NCBI GenBank assembly: GCA_041689615.1
Contig: JBDNFW010000039.1
Coordinates: 109,548-173,547, forward strand
Direction of reading: 5' to 3'
Origin: UBA7359 sp041689615
GTDB taxonomy: Bacteria > Pseudomonadota > Gammaproteobacteria > Eutrophobiales > Eutrophobiaceae
Length of the DNA stretch: 64,000 nucleotides
Positions within the stretch are counted from its first letter, which is position 1. Each line of letters begins with the position of its first letter. A program made the translations under genes and the position numbers. The notes under the pieces were generated by a model. That model saw only the letters and a program-made list of their open reading frames with translations. It was not told the DNA's origin and made no database searches. This document shows, one piece after another, positions 8,889 to 18,211 of the stretch.

Positions 8889-10279
8889 CAACAAGCCTCC
8901 AATGCGTTCACCGCAGAAACAAACACATCACCGCGATGCTGGTAATTTTTATACATATCGAGACTGGCGCAAGCAGGTGCAAGTAACACTATATCGCCTG
9001 ACTCTGCTTGTTGATTAGCGCGACTAACTGCTTCGTCCATATCAACAACAAACTCATACGGAACTGCCGTTCCAAGAACATCGGCTAACTTATTAGCATC
9101 AACTCCAAGCAACAAAACTTTCTTTACATGTTGTTTGGCGACAGAAGCTAAACTGGATAAATCAGCACCTTTACTATCACCACCAGCAATCAAAATAATA
9201 TTGCCCGTGTCACACAACCCTTTTATTGATGCGATAGAAGCACCGACATTGGTCGCTTTGGAATCGTTATACCAGCTAACATTATTTATTATTTTAACTA
9301 ACTGACATCGGTGGTCTAAACCTTTAAAACTTTTCAATGTTTCAACCATCACACTGACTGGAACATTAACTGAGCTTGCCAGTGCCATTGCAGCCAAAGC
9401 ATTAGCGACATTATGTTCGCCTTTAATACCAAGTTCTTTTTGACTGATAATTTTTTTGTCACCCTGACACAAGAAAACTGCACCATCTTCTTTAATAACA
9501 CCAAAACCATTTCCTGCCGGTTTAGATAGAGAAAAACTAATGCTTTGTCTTGAATCATCATTCATCGCATTAACGACTTCATCATCTAGATTGATGACCA
9601 TCAAACCTTGCCCTGAATAAATTTTATTCTTGGCGTTAATATAATCATTAAGACTGCTATAACGATCCATATGATCAGGAGAAACATTCAATACCACGCT
9701 TGCATGTGCGTTCAGAGAAAAAGTTGTTTCCAATTGAAAGCTGGACAACTCTAAAACATATACATCAGGAGTGGGTTCGTCTAATAACTCAAGTGCGGGG
9801 GTACCCAGATTTCCACCGACACAGGTTTTCAACCCAGCATTGCGAGTCATCTCTGCGACTAATGTCGTCACTGTACTCTTTCCGTTAGAACCTGAGATCG
9901 CAATGATCGGCGCTTTTGCTTGCTGACAAAATAATTCAATATCGCCGACTACAGGAATACCTTGTTTTATAGCCTGCTTCACACTTTCGTTTTCAAGTGA
10001 AATTCCTGGACTTAATACGATTTGATCTGATGACAACAAAACTTTCGCACTAATCTCACCAAGATAAACAGGAACTGATTCAAACCCGTTCTTTAATGCC
10101 GCTAATTCCGGTGGTTCATCTCGACTATCTGTAACAGCAATATTCAGGCCTTGTTTACTTAAGTATCGGACACATGAAAGCCCGGTCTTACCTAGACCAA
10201 CAATAACCATATCGAAATGTAAGTTAGCTTCGTTCATCGTTACCTTTTTCGTCATCATCTTTTCGGCAATACAAAACAA
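8888..10279 (-). CDS. murD: UDP-MurNAc-L-alanine--D-glutamate ligase MurD
   Basis: Adds D-Glu to UDP-MurNAc-L-Ala. It has an N-terminal Rossmann motif VGLGKTGLSC, the P-loop GSNGKSTVTTL, ELSSFQLET, NVSPDHMDRY, NDSKATNVGAS, and the C-terminal LLAPACASLDMYKNYQHRG. The longest frame starts with TTG 10279 and has a good GAGGA 8 bases upstream. In-frame ATGs at 10258 and 10237 would give starts closer to the E. coli protein, with weaker ribosome binding sites, so the first 14 residues are uncertain. Confidence 0.96.
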   Translation of the reverse strand: MFCIAEKMMTKKVTMNEANLHFDMVIVGLGKTGLSCVRYLSKQGLNIAVTDSRDEPPELAALKNGFESVPVYLGEISAKVLLSSDQIVLSPGISLENESVKQAIKQGIPVVGDIELFCQQAKAPIIAISGSNGKSTVTTLVAEMTRNAGLKTCVGGNLGTPALELLDEPTPDVYVLELSSFQLETTFSLNAHASVVLNVSPDHMDRYSSLNDYINAKNKIYSGQGLMVINLDDEVVNAMNDDSRQSISFSLSKPAGNGFGVIKEDGAVFLCQGDKKIISQKELGIKGEHNVANALAAMALASSVNVPVSVMVETLKSFKGLDHRCQLVKIINNVSWYNDSKATNVGASIASIKGLCDTGNIILIAGGDSKGADLSSLASVAKQHVKKVLLLGVDANKLADVLGTAVPYEFVVDMDEAVSRANQQAESGDIVLLAPACASLDMYKNYQHRGDVFVSAVNALEAC

Positions 10280-10289
10280 GTAATCTTCC

Positions 10290-11372
10290 TCAACGTATCT
10301 TTAGACTGGCAAGACCAATCAAGACTAGAATCACCGTCACAATCCAGAACCGAACAATAACTCGGGGTTCCGGCCAACCTTTAAGTTCATAGTGATGATG
10401 TAACGGTGCCATTTTAAAAATTCTTTTTCCGGTTAACTTATAGGAGCCGACTTGTAAGATGACTGAAACTGTTTCCATTACAAAAACACCGCTCATAATA
10501 AAAAAAGCTAACTCTTGTCTAACTACAACAGCAATAACACCTAATGCAGCACCGAGTGCAAGAGCTCCGATGTCTCCCATAAAAACCTGTGCCGGATAAG
10601 TATTAAACCAAAGAAAACCTAAACCTGCTCCGGCAATGGCCCCACAAAAAATAGCCACTTCACCAACACCTGGCACATAGGGAATACCAAGGTATTCTGC
10701 AAAACGAACATGGCCTGTTGCATAAGCAAAAATTGCCAATGCGCCAGCAATTAATACCGTGGGCAAAATAGCCAAACCATCAAGACCATCTGTTAAATTA
10801 ACCGCATTACTTGAACCAACAATAACGAAGTAAGTCAACACGACATACAACCAACCCAAATCGAAAACAAACGCTTTAACAAATGGAATAATTAATTGTG
10901 TTTCAACTGGAAGCGTTGCCGTTTGATATAAATAAACTGCAGCACCTAATCCAACAATGGATTGCGCAGCATATTTATATTTTGCACTTAACCCTTTTGG
11001 ATTGTTGTTAATGACTTTTTTATAATCATCAATTAATCCAATAATGCCAAACAACAACGTAACTATAGTGACGACTAAAACATAACGGTTGCTAATATCG
11101 GCCCAACATAAAGTACTAAACATAATTGAAATTAGAATTAACAACCCACCCATAGTAGGGGTACCTGATTTCTCAAGGTGCGTTAGTGGACCATCATCTC
11201 TGATACTTTGACCGATTTGATTACTTGTTAAACGTCGTATCAAATAAGGTCCAAAAAGAAATGAAATAAACAAAGAGGTCAACACTCCCAATATTATTCT
11301 TAACGTTAAATAACTGAATACATTGAAACCACTATCAAACTGAGCAAGATATTCTGTAAGCCAAAGCAACAT
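10290..11372 (-). CDS. mraY: Phospho-MurNAc-pentapeptide transferase MraY
   Basis: Integral membrane enzyme transferring phospho-MurNAc-pentapeptide to undecaprenyl phosphate to make lipid I. At 360 residues it equals the E. coli length, with about ten membrane segments. Visible signatures are GTPTMGGL, the aspartate-rich LIDDYKK, NAVNLTDGLDGLA, GDIGALALGA, and the cytosolic histidine loop APLHHHYELKGW. It directly abuts murF (start 11372, murF stop 11373), so the two are presumably cotranslated. Confidence 0.98.
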   Translation of the reverse strand: MLLWLTEYLAQFDSGFNVFSYLTLRIILGVLTSLFISFLFGPYLIRRLTSNQIGQSIRDDGPLTHLEKSGTPTMGGLLILISIMFSTLCWADISNRYVLVVTIVTLLFGIIGLIDDYKKVINNNPKGLSAKYKYAAQSIVGLGAAVYLYQTATLPVETQLIIPFVKAFVFDLGWLYVVLTYFVIVGSSNAVNLTDGLDGLAILPTVLIAGALAIFAYATGHVRFAEYLGIPYVPGVGEVAIFCGAIAGAGLGFLWFNTYPAQVFMGDIGALALGAALGVIAVVVRQELAFFIMSGVFVMETVSVILQVGSYKLTGKRIFKMAPLHHHYELKGWPEPRVIVRFWIVTVILVLIGLASLKIR

Positions 11373-12731
11373 TTATTCTTGTGCCTCCGTCAATGCATTA
11401 ACTACGCGTTCCATCTGCATAGCACGCGAACCTTTAACCAACACGACGGAATCTTCATCAAGAAGATTCATCAAAGCTTCATTTAACTCATCATGAGATT
11501 CAAAATAAAAAGAATTAGAACCAAAACCTTGCAAAGTATTAATGCTTAATTTACCTAGCGTAAATAATTTATCGACACCTAACTCCTTGGCCAATTTGCC
11601 TGCATCTTTATGAAGCTGCGCTGCTGTTTCACCTAACTCACCCATGTCTCCAAGAACGAGATAACGATTTCCTTTATATTGACTTAATACTTTTAATGCT
11701 GCGTCAAGTGAGGTTGGGTTTGCATTATAGGTATCATCAATAATGCTAGCGCCTTGCTTCCCGGGTTTTATTTGTAGTCGACCTTTAACAGGTAACATGT
11801 TTTCAAGCCCATCTTTTATCGTTGCCAAGGGCACGTCAAGATTTAAACAACAGGCAGTTGCAGCAAGTGCATTCATAACATTGTGTTCACCAGGAAGAGG
11901 TAATAAAATTTCAATAGAATTTTGAGCACAACACAATTCAAACTGAATCGAATTACGCCCAGTTAAAATCTTAATGTTTCTTGCAATAACATCTGCCGTA
12001 TCATTTTTAATTCCGAAACTAAACTGATTCAAATGCTCACAAGATTTTCGCCAGAAATCCGCATACTCATCATCGGCATTTATTATTGCTGTACCGGAAG
12101 ACTGTAAACCTGAATATATTTCTGCTTTTGCTTTAGCAACGCCTTCAATGCTGCCAAAGCCTTCAAGATGAGCAGGCGCGCATTGTGTAATTACGGCAAT
12201 GTTTGGTCTTGCAATTGCACTTAACCATTCAATTTCGCCAGGATGATTCGCGCCCATTTCAATAACGGCATATTGATGTTTCTTATCAAGACCAAATAAA
12301 GTTAATGGCACACCGATGTCATTATTAAGATTGCCAGAGGTTGCGTGCACTTCAGAAATCCTGGATAAAATACTTGTTACCATTTCTTTTACAGTGGTCT
12401 TGCCATTGCTACCTGTAATCGCCACTAATGGAATTGATAATTCATCACGCCATATTCTGGCAAGCAGCCCCATAGCCTTGCGTGTATTTTCAACTTGCAA
12501 CAAAGGTTTTGTATGACTCACTTCCCGTTCGAGCATTAAAGACGATGCACCATTATTTTCAGCTACTGACACATAATCATGACCATCATAGTTTTCGCCC
12601 ATTAACGCAATAAATAAATTCCCATCTTTAATAGTTCGACTATCTGTACTACAACCGGAAAAAATAATATCTTCACCAATAAAATTGGCATTAATTGCTG
12701 CAGCTGCTTTTGAAAGTGACATACTAATCAT
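11373..12731 (-). CDS. murF: UDP-MurNAc-tripeptide--D-Ala-D-Ala ligase MurF
   Basis: Adds the D-Ala-D-Ala dipeptide made by Ddl, completing the cytoplasmic pentapeptide. Length is 452 residues, as in E. coli. Motifs: P-loop GSNGKTTVKEM, EMGANHPGEI, NADDEYADFW, GEHNVMNALAA, DDTYNANPTSLDAAL, and GDMGELGE. The start ATG overlaps the murE stop in an ATGA tetranucleotide, preceded by GGAAGG about 7 bases upstream, supporting both the start and translational coupling. Confidence 0.97.
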   Translation of the reverse strand: MISMSLSKAAAAINANFIGEDIIFSGCSTDSRTIKDGNLFIALMGENYDGHDYVSVAENNGASSLMLEREVSHTKPLLQVENTRKAMGLLARIWRDELSIPLVAITGSNGKTTVKEMVTSILSRISEVHATSGNLNNDIGVPLTLFGLDKKHQYAVIEMGANHPGEIEWLSAIARPNIAVITQCAPAHLEGFGSIEGVAKAKAEIYSGLQSSGTAIINADDEYADFWRKSCEHLNQFSFGIKNDTADVIARNIKILTGRNSIQFELCCAQNSIEILLPLPGEHNVMNALAATACCLNLDVPLATIKDGLENMLPVKGRLQIKPGKQGASIIDDTYNANPTSLDAALKVLSQYKGNRYLVLGDMGELGETAAQLHKDAGKLAKELGVDKLFTLGKLSINTLQGFGSNSFYFESHDELNEALMNLLDEDSVVLVKGSRAMQMERVVNALTEAQE

Positions 12732-14260
12732 GAGTCACCTTCCGTCAGACGTCTTGCTAATTCACGATCGCTAAATGGCAATAATGTCGAACCAATTTGT
12801 TGCGTAGTTTCATGACCTTTACCGGCAATCAAAATCACATCATCTTTATTTGCATTCAGAAAAGTATTGATAATCGCATCAGAACGATCATATTTAATTA
12901 TTACTCGATATTTTTCTTTAATACCTTGCAGAATATTTTCAATAATTTTTTCTTCTGCTTCAGTTCGAGGATTATCATTAGTTAAAACAATTTGATCAGA
13001 CAATGATTCAGCAATAGCACCCATTTCTGCACGTTTACCAATATCACGATCTCCGCCGCAACCAAACACACAATATAATTTACCTGCACAGTAAGGACGT
13101 AATGAGCTTAAAGCTTTTTCAAGCGCATCCGGTGTATGCGCATAATCTACGACGAGTAATGGTTTAGGATTATTTATTGACTGGCAAGAAAAATATTCCA
13201 TGCGTCCAGGAACACCTGAAAATTCAGATAATGCTTTCGCAACTTTTTCAGCCGACAAACCAGAGACACATAGCGAAGAAAAAGCAGCGAGAATATTTTC
13301 AATATTAAATGTGCCTAATAAATTAGTTTGTATCGTTACTTGATCCCCAGAATGATTCCAGGGACTTTGTATCGTCAGCTTTGTTTTAAGCTGATCTTTT
13401 TCAATTTTTTCACAACAAACAAATGAAACATTTTTTCTTTTTATCTTTGCTTGAGTAGCTTTCGTTGAATATGCAATTACCTCTAAATTCTCCGGCAATA
13501 AATCGATAAGCTCAACACCATAAGCATCATCAACATTAACAATGGCATGTTTAAGCCCAAAAGATTTAAACAACTGAAATTTCGCATCAGCATAGTCTTT
13601 AAACGTTTTATGATAATCAAGATGATCTCGACTTAGATTAGTAAATACGCCAATATCAAATTCAGTACCAGCAACTCTACCTTGATCGAGTGCGTGAGAA
13701 GAAACTTCCATCACGACAGAATCAACCTTGCCTATCCAACTTGAAAACAGAGAATGCAACTTAACTGGATCAGGCGTCGTTGTATTAGCCGATTCTACTT
13801 TTCCAAATGGACCATTGCCTATCGTTCCAATAACAGCAGATTGCTTACCAAGCATATACAAGACTTGCGCAACCATGTACGAAACTGTTGTCTTGCCATT
13901 GGTTCCGGTAACACCAATGACTTGCATCTGTTTTGAAGGTTCGTCATAAAATCGACTGATGATGATGCCAGCTTGCTTACGTAAGTTAGCTACTTTTACA
14001 ATTGGAACTAACATTGATTCCAGATTAACTAATTCATCTTCGTCAATCAGAATGGCAATGGCACCAGCACGAATTGCATCATCAATATAATCAACACCGT
14101 TAACCACTGTTCCGCGATAAGCCATAAACAAATCTCCCGGCTTAACTGTCCTGCTATCAATAGCAACACCCGTCACATTAATTGACGCATCAACATTAGC
14201 CGGTTCACTTAAAATTTCAGATAGTGATTTTGAAAAATTCATTTTTTCAGCCGTCATCAT
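12728..14260 (-). CDS. murE: UDP-MurNAc-dipeptide--meso-DAP ligase MurE
   Basis: Mur ligase adding the third stem residue. The product is 510 residues, with N-terminal DSRTVKPGDLFMAY, P-loop GTNGKTTVSYM, NLSRDHLDYHKT, DYAHTPDALEKAL, and the specificity motif DNPR (in TNDNPRTEAE), which in this family selects meso-diaminopimelate rather than lysine. The start is either the ATG pair at 14260/14257 or ATG 14242; none has a strong ribosome binding site. It is separated from ftsI by about 240 bp holding a hairpin element, unusual in an otherwise gapless cluster. Confidence 0.96.
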   Translation of the reverse strand: MMTAEKMNFSKSLSEILSEPANVDASINVTGVAIDSRTVKPGDLFMAYRGTVVNGVDYIDDAIRAGAIAILIDEDELVNLESMLVPIVKVANLRKQAGIIISRFYDEPSKQMQVIGVTGTNGKTTVSYMVAQVLYMLGKQSAVIGTIGNGPFGKVESANTTTPDPVKLHSLFSSWIGKVDSVVMEVSSHALDQGRVAGTEFDIGVFTNLSRDHLDYHKTFKDYADAKFQLFKSFGLKHAIVNVDDAYGVELIDLLPENLEVIAYSTKATQAKIKRKNVSFVCCEKIEKDQLKTKLTIQSPWNHSGDQVTIQTNLLGTFNIENILAAFSSLCVSGLSAEKVAKALSEFSGVPGRMEYFSCQSINNPKPLLVVDYAHTPDALEKALSSLRPYCAGKLYCVFGCGGDRDIGKRAEMGAIAESLSDQIVLTNDNPRTEAEEKIIENILQGIKEKYRVIIKYDRSDAIINTFLNANKDDVILIAGKGHETTQQIGSTLLPFSDRELARRLTEGDS

Positions 14261-14275
14261 CCTGGAAATCTCGGT

Positions 14276-14402
14276 TGAATTCGTTTGAAGGTGCGTTTTT
14301 CAAGCTTAGTTGCGCCGACTAAAAAGCCGCACATAGCCGTGCTATGTAAGGTTTTTGCTGTCAAGCAAATGAGTTTGAAAAATGTGCCTTTAAATGAATA
14401 GA
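14276..14402. repeat. Long imperfect palindrome between ftsI and murE
   Basis: A roughly 127-bp imperfect inverted repeat centred on a perfect hairpin, ACATAGC (14331-14337), loop CGT, GCTATGT (14341-14347). The outer arms (about 14277-14315 and 14365-14402) pair along most of their length, sharing the blocks AAGG and TTTTTCAA. The 14403-14503 remainder holds only a small GTGTC-TAT-GACAC hairpin. No T-run follows on the minus strand, so it is not a normal terminator. It may be a repeat-family or MITE-like insertion; no second close copy was seen here. Confidence 0.55.
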
Positions 14403-14503
14403 CAAATGCATCTAATGAATATGCTCCTAACACCGAATGACGCCCTAGTGTCATAGACACAGTAATAATTTTGAGTCGGTCAACTGAGAATTTCAGGATC
14501 ATA

Positions 14504-16237
14504 TTAGTCATACCCTAGTACTTGTTCGGGTTTATGACTGTTCGCCATGATTGGGCTGGTAATCGCCGGCAAATCATCAGGTGGGATATTTAAAATTCGA
14601 AATGCGCCTTCCATTACTCGTGAAAAAACAGGCGCTGCAACAACACCGCCATAATGACTATCCCCTTTCGGCTCATCAATAAGTATCACCATTGCAAAAC
14701 GTGGTTGACTTGCAGGTGCAATTCCGGCGAATACGGAAAGATAACGATCATCAGAATAGCCACCGCGAATATATTTATACACTGTGCCAGTCTTGCCTAT
14801 AACCCGATAGCCTCTTATAGCAGCACGCTTACCTGTACCTTCATCAGACACCACCGTCTCCATCATTTTTCTGACTTGTCTGGCAATGTTTTCCGGTAAC
14901 ACGCGCTTACCTGAAACAGTGCCATTAACTTTGATAAATGAAATGGGTACCATCACTCCACCATTTGCCAAAACAGAATATGCCTGCGCAAGTTGTAAAG
15001 GTGTAACAGATAGACCGTAACCAAATGACATGGTTGCCATTTCAACATCCGACCAGGAATTATACGGACTTAAAACACCCGAAGACTCACCAGGAAAAGC
15101 GCTACCCGTAGATTGACCGAATCCGAATCTGGATAAGGCATCCCAGAATTGTTCCGGTTCAAGTGATAGCGCAATTTTGCTCGCGCCAACATTACTCGAC
15201 TTCGTAATTACAGTTGAAACATCAAGTTTGCCATAGTTACGCATATCCCGAATCGTGTGATCACCCACCTTATAAAATCCTGGTGAGGTATCTATTGCTG
15301 TATGCGGTTTATAAAGACCCGACTCCAATCCTGCTGCCACAGTAAACGGTTTCATTGTTGAACCGGGTTCAAATACATCTGTAATAGCACGGTTGCGATA
15401 AAAAAGACTATTTAAGGTTTCGCGATTGTTTGGGTTGTAAGAGGGTTGACCAACCATCGCCATGACTTCACCGGTTCTAATATCAAGCATCACCAAAGAA
15501 CCACTTTTCGCCCGGTGATATTTAACCGCTGCTGCTAATTCGCGATAAGCTAAATACTGAACACGTCGATCAATACTTAACCTGAGTTCTTTTCCAGGTT
15601 CGGAAGACTCAATACTTTCTATGTTTTCAACAATTCGGTTTAAACGATCTTTCAATACGCGTTTCTTGCCGTTTTTACCACTGAGCCAATCGTTATAAGC
15701 CAGTTCTAAACCTTCCTGACCTTGATCATCAACATTAGTAAAACCGATGACATGAGAAGCAACTTCAGCAGCCGGATAATAACGTTTATATTCACGTTGT
15801 GTTGAAACCCCTCTTATTCCTAGCTCCTGTACTTTCTTGACTATGTCCGGCGTTGCGTGACGTTTTAAATAAATAAAATCTCGGCTAATACGAGCACGCA
15901 AAGTTTCATGAAGATTTTCGACCGTCATACCCAGAGCTTCCGCCAACTCAGGAAAACGCCCGACATCTTCAAATACTTTTCGAGGCGTCACCCATATTGA
16001 ATCAACCGGTGTACTCATTGCCAGTTGTTCTCCGTTTCGATCAACAATGACTCCACGATGCGAAGGTATATCAACCACACGAATAGAACGGGCATCACCA
16101 TGCTCTTTGAGAAAATCATTATTTAATAATTGTAAATAAACAGCACGCGATGAAAGCACTGCCATGCCACAAAGAAAAAAACTTAACACCAGCCAACGGC
16201 GTACGGGATATTGTGTTTGTACTGTGCGTAATTTCAT
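14504..16237 (-). CDS. ftsI: Septal transpeptidase FtsI (PBP3)
   Basis: Class B penicillin-binding protein crosslinking septal peptidoglycan with FtsW. The 577-residue product has a short cytoplasmic tail, one membrane anchor (about 15-35), a pedestal domain with RGVIVDRNGE (61-70), and a transpeptidase domain with all three active-site motifs: STMK at 293-296, SSN at 347-349 and KTG at 482-484. The start overlaps the ftsL stop by 4 bp. Expected partners FtsL and FtsW are in the same cluster. Confidence 0.97.
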   Translation of the reverse strand: MKLRTVQTQYPVRRWLVLSFFLCGMAVLSSRAVYLQLLNNDFLKEHGDARSIRVVDIPSHRGVIVDRNGEQLAMSTPVDSIWVTPRKVFEDVGRFPELAEALGMTVENLHETLRARISRDFIYLKRHATPDIVKKVQELGIRGVSTQREYKRYYPAAEVASHVIGFTNVDDQGQEGLELAYNDWLSGKNGKKRVLKDRLNRIVENIESIESSEPGKELRLSIDRRVQYLAYRELAAAVKYHRAKSGSLVMLDIRTGEVMAMVGQPSYNPNNRETLNSLFYRNRAITDVFEPGSTMKPFTVAAGLESGLYKPHTAIDTSPGFYKVGDHTIRDMRNYGKLDVSTVITKSSNVGASKIALSLEPEQFWDALSRFGFGQSTGSAFPGESSGVLSPYNSWSDVEMATMSFGYGLSVTPLQLAQAYSVLANGGVMVPISFIKVNGTVSGKRVLPENIARQVRKMMETVVSDEGTGKRAAIRGYRVIGKTGTVYKYIRGGYSDDRYLSVFAGIAPASQPRFAMVILIDEPKGDSHYGGVVAAPVFSRVMEGAFRILNIPPDDLPAITSPIMANSHKPEQVLGYD

Positions 16238-16497
16238 TTCGCTAATAACACCACTGAGCTGTGTTCCGGCATTTTCATATCAAGCTTTGTTCGTGCAAAT
16301 GATTCAATTCGGTCATTAATGGCCCAGGTACTTTGTTCAAGTTGCAAACGGCCCCACTCTTCGTTCAGTTGATCGCCTGTTCTTTCTAACGCTTGTAATT
16401 CTACAAATAAACGTCGTGTTTCATGGCGCGCAATGACAACTTGTAATGCCGACAAAAAGATGACGATGTAAAGTCCATAATTTAATATGAATTTCAT
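16234..16497 (-). CDS. ftsL: Cell division protein FtsL
   Basis: Small bitopic divisome protein (87 residues) that forms a coiled-coil complex with FtsB and FtsQ. One membrane segment covers about residues 5-23, followed by a heptad-rich periplasmic helix (VELQALERTGDQLNEEWGRL) and the family's C-terminal region ending near KLDMKMPEHSSVVLL. FtsL is poorly conserved, so the call depends largely on size, topology and position between rsmH and ftsI. Confidence 0.93.
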   Translation of the reverse strand: MKFILNYGLYIVIFLSALQVVIARHETRRLFVELQALERTGDQLNEEWGRLQLEQSTWAINDRIESFARTKLDMKMPEHSSVVLLAK

Positions 16498-16498
16498 A

Positions 16499-17440
16499 TC
16501 AACAACGCTCCGCTACACGCAACACAGCACTACGTGCTCGGGGGTTTTCATTAATTTCTTTTTCACCGGCTCGAATCTTTTTACCAATCTGCTTTAGCTT
16601 CACGTTGCTGTTATCGGGCATGATCGGTAATTCACGTGGATATTCTGTTGGCGTTGATTTATCACGTATAAAACGTTTAACAATGCGATCTTCCAATGAA
16701 TGAAAACTAATCGCAGCAAGACGACCTCCCAAACACAAAGCATCAACCGCTTGCGGCAACACGTCTTGAATCTCATCGAGTTCGCGATTAATAAAAATAC
16801 GCAAAGCTTGAAACGTTTTTGTCGCAGGATGGATGTCTTTACCCTTGTGTCGGGATTTCTTCGCTGGAACCGCTTTGCGAACAAGTTCCGCAAGTTGCGT
16901 TGTTGTTTCGATAGGAGCTTCAACACGAGCGTTAACAATAAATTTTGCAATACGTCTGGAAGCACGTTCCTCGCCATACTCATAGATCACGTTTGCAATT
17001 TCGGATTCATCAGCTTTGTTTAGCCACTTGGCAACACTTAATCCTTCCTCAGGATTCATGCGCATATCAAGTGGAGCATCAAAACGAAAACTAAAACCAC
17101 GTTCAGCATCATCAAGTTGTGGCGAAGACACACCAAAATCAAACAGAATGCCAGCAAGCTGTGCCTGAAGATCACGTTGTTTAACATGCTGCGTTAACAT
17201 GGTGAACGAACCTTTGATAATTTCGAAACGTTGGTCTTGAACAAGATCGGTATTGACTGACTTAATAGCGTCGGGATCTTTATCGAAAGCGTGTAGTTTG
17301 CCTTCTGGGCCAAGTCGCTTAAGTATTTCGCGACTATGTCCTCCTCGACCAAACGTTGCGTCAATGTAGTATCCATCTGCACGTATATTGAGTGCTTCAA
17401 TAACCTCGTCCAATAAGACCGGTTTATGTCCATAGCTCAA
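16499..17440 (-). CDS. rsmH: 16S rRNA (cytosine-1402-N4)-methyltransferase RsmH
   Basis: SAM-dependent methyltransferase modifying C1402 of 16S rRNA; RsmI, encoded at 28227-29090, methylates the 2'-OH of the same nucleotide. The 313-residue product begins with HKPVLLDEVIEAL, then SAM motif I DATFGRGGHSREIL, DFGVSSPQLDDAERGFSF, and the C-terminal ALRIFINRELDEI and ISFHSLEDRIVKRF. It lies 13 bp after mraZ and just before ftsL, as in most bacteria. Confidence 0.98.
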   Translation of the reverse strand: MSYGHKPVLLDEVIEALNIRADGYYIDATFGRGGHSREILKRLGPEGKLHAFDKDPDAIKSVNTDLVQDQRFEIIKGSFTMLTQHVKQRDLQAQLAGILFDFGVSSPQLDDAERGFSFRFDAPLDMRMNPEEGLSVAKWLNKADESEIANVIYEYGEERASRRIAKFIVNARVEAPIETTTQLAELVRKAVPAKKSRHKGKDIHPATKTFQALRIFINRELDEIQDVLPQAVDALCLGGRLAAISFHSLEDRIVKRFIRDKSTPTEYPRELPIMPDNSNVKLKQIGKKIRAGEKEINENPRARSAVLRVAERC

Positions 17441-17453
17441 TGTTTCGAATCAC

Positions 17454-17912
17454 CTAAAGTGACAGCGACTGTAATGATTCAGGTGTGGGAACTGAATCAT
17501 CACCGACTGTCTCCAGCCATTCATCACGTTGAGCCGCCCAAGCCTTTTCATTCCAGATTTCGAATTTATTACCTTGCCCGAGGATGACCGCCTGTTTGGA
17601 TAACTCTGAATAGTCGCGTAATTCCTTGGGGATAAGGATACGACCTTGAGAATCAAGCTGGCAGTCCGAGGCATAACCACGCATCATTTGCTTGGTTCGT
17701 CGGCTTTGTTTATCGAAATCAGAAAGAGAGGCTAATTTATCTTCGATCAAACTCCATTCCGGCAGGGGATACAGCCATAAAGAGCGATCTAGCGGGTTCA
17801 GGGTAATAACAAGGCTGTTTTCGGCTTGAACAGAAATAAGCTCGCGATAGCGGGAGGGAACCGCCAAACGACCCTTATTATCAATACTGATTTTACTAAA
17901 GCCTCGAAACAC
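17454..17912 (-). CDS. mraZ: Transcriptional regulator MraZ
   Basis: Ring-forming regulator with two SpoVT/AbrB-type domains that represses its own dcw promoter in E. coli. From GTG 17912 the product has 152 residues and starts VFRGFSKISIDNKGRLAVPSRYRE, aligning with E. coli [24 protein letters not shown]. The second domain carries CQLDSQGRILIPKELR. GGGGAT precedes the GTG by 8 bases. An in-frame GTG at 17954 would be longer, but it lies inside the operator repeats and adds 14 non-family residues, so it is rejected. Confidence 0.95.
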   Translation of the reverse strand: MFRGFSKISIDNKGRLAVPSRYRELISVQAENSLVITLNPLDRSLWLYPLPEWSLIEDKLASLSDFDKQSRRTKQMMRGYASDCQLDSQGRILIPKELRDYSELSKQAVILGQGNKFEIWNEKAWAAQRDEWLETVGDDSVPTPESLQSLSL

Positions 17913-17938
17913 AATGTTATCCCCGTTATGCTGGTAAA

Positions 17939-17963
17939 ATCCACTTTTACCCACAATTCCCCA
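17939..17963 (-). promoter_or_regulatory. MraZ box (operator of the dcw cluster)
   Basis: On the minus strand three pentamers occur at an exact 10-bp period: TGGGG (17963-17959), TGGGT (17953-17949) and TGGAT (17943-17939), separated by 5-nt spacers. This matches the TGGGN direct-repeat array bound by MraZ; the third repeat departs at one position. It starts about 9 bp after the -10 hexamer, so a bound MraZ ring would cover the transcription start and early transcript. Basis: pattern seen directly, function by family knowledge. Confidence 0.85.
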
Positions 17964-17971
17964 CTTCTTGA

Positions 17972-18001
17972 ACTATAGGGATTTCGAGGCTTCACTGTCA
18001 A
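17972..18001 (-). promoter_or_regulatory. Promoter upstream of mraZ
   Basis: A sigma70-like promoter on the minus strand: TTGACA (-35, plus-strand 17996-18001), 18-bp spacer, TATAGT (-10, 17972-17977). The start of transcription should lie near 17965, immediately before the MraZ box. It is the best promoter visible ahead of the dcw genes; internal promoters may exist. Confidence 0.75.
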
Positions 18002-18211
18002 GACTTCTTTGCGTTTTTTTTCATGAATTATGTCTGTTTTTACAATAACTTAGCTAACAAAAGTGGATTTATTCTGTCATATATTATTTAACTGTTTCAA
18101 TAAGGCTTTTTAATTCATTATCTTTGCTTCATAATCTAATAAGTTACTTTAAGTAGTGTCATGGTAAGTGCTTGAAAGTCTTTTTTTTGACATCACAAAA
18201 CAATTTAGCCT

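Noticed and set aside
14257..14511. 84-codon minus-strand ORF spanning the ftsI-murE gap
   Set aside because: It overlaps the ends of both flanking genes, runs through both arms of the palindrome and has no ribosome binding site; the peptide shows no domain. Treated as a shadow of the repeat element.
17454..17954. MraZ beginning at GTG 17954 (166 residues)
   Set aside because: The extra 14 residues are translated MraZ-box sequence and are absent from the family.
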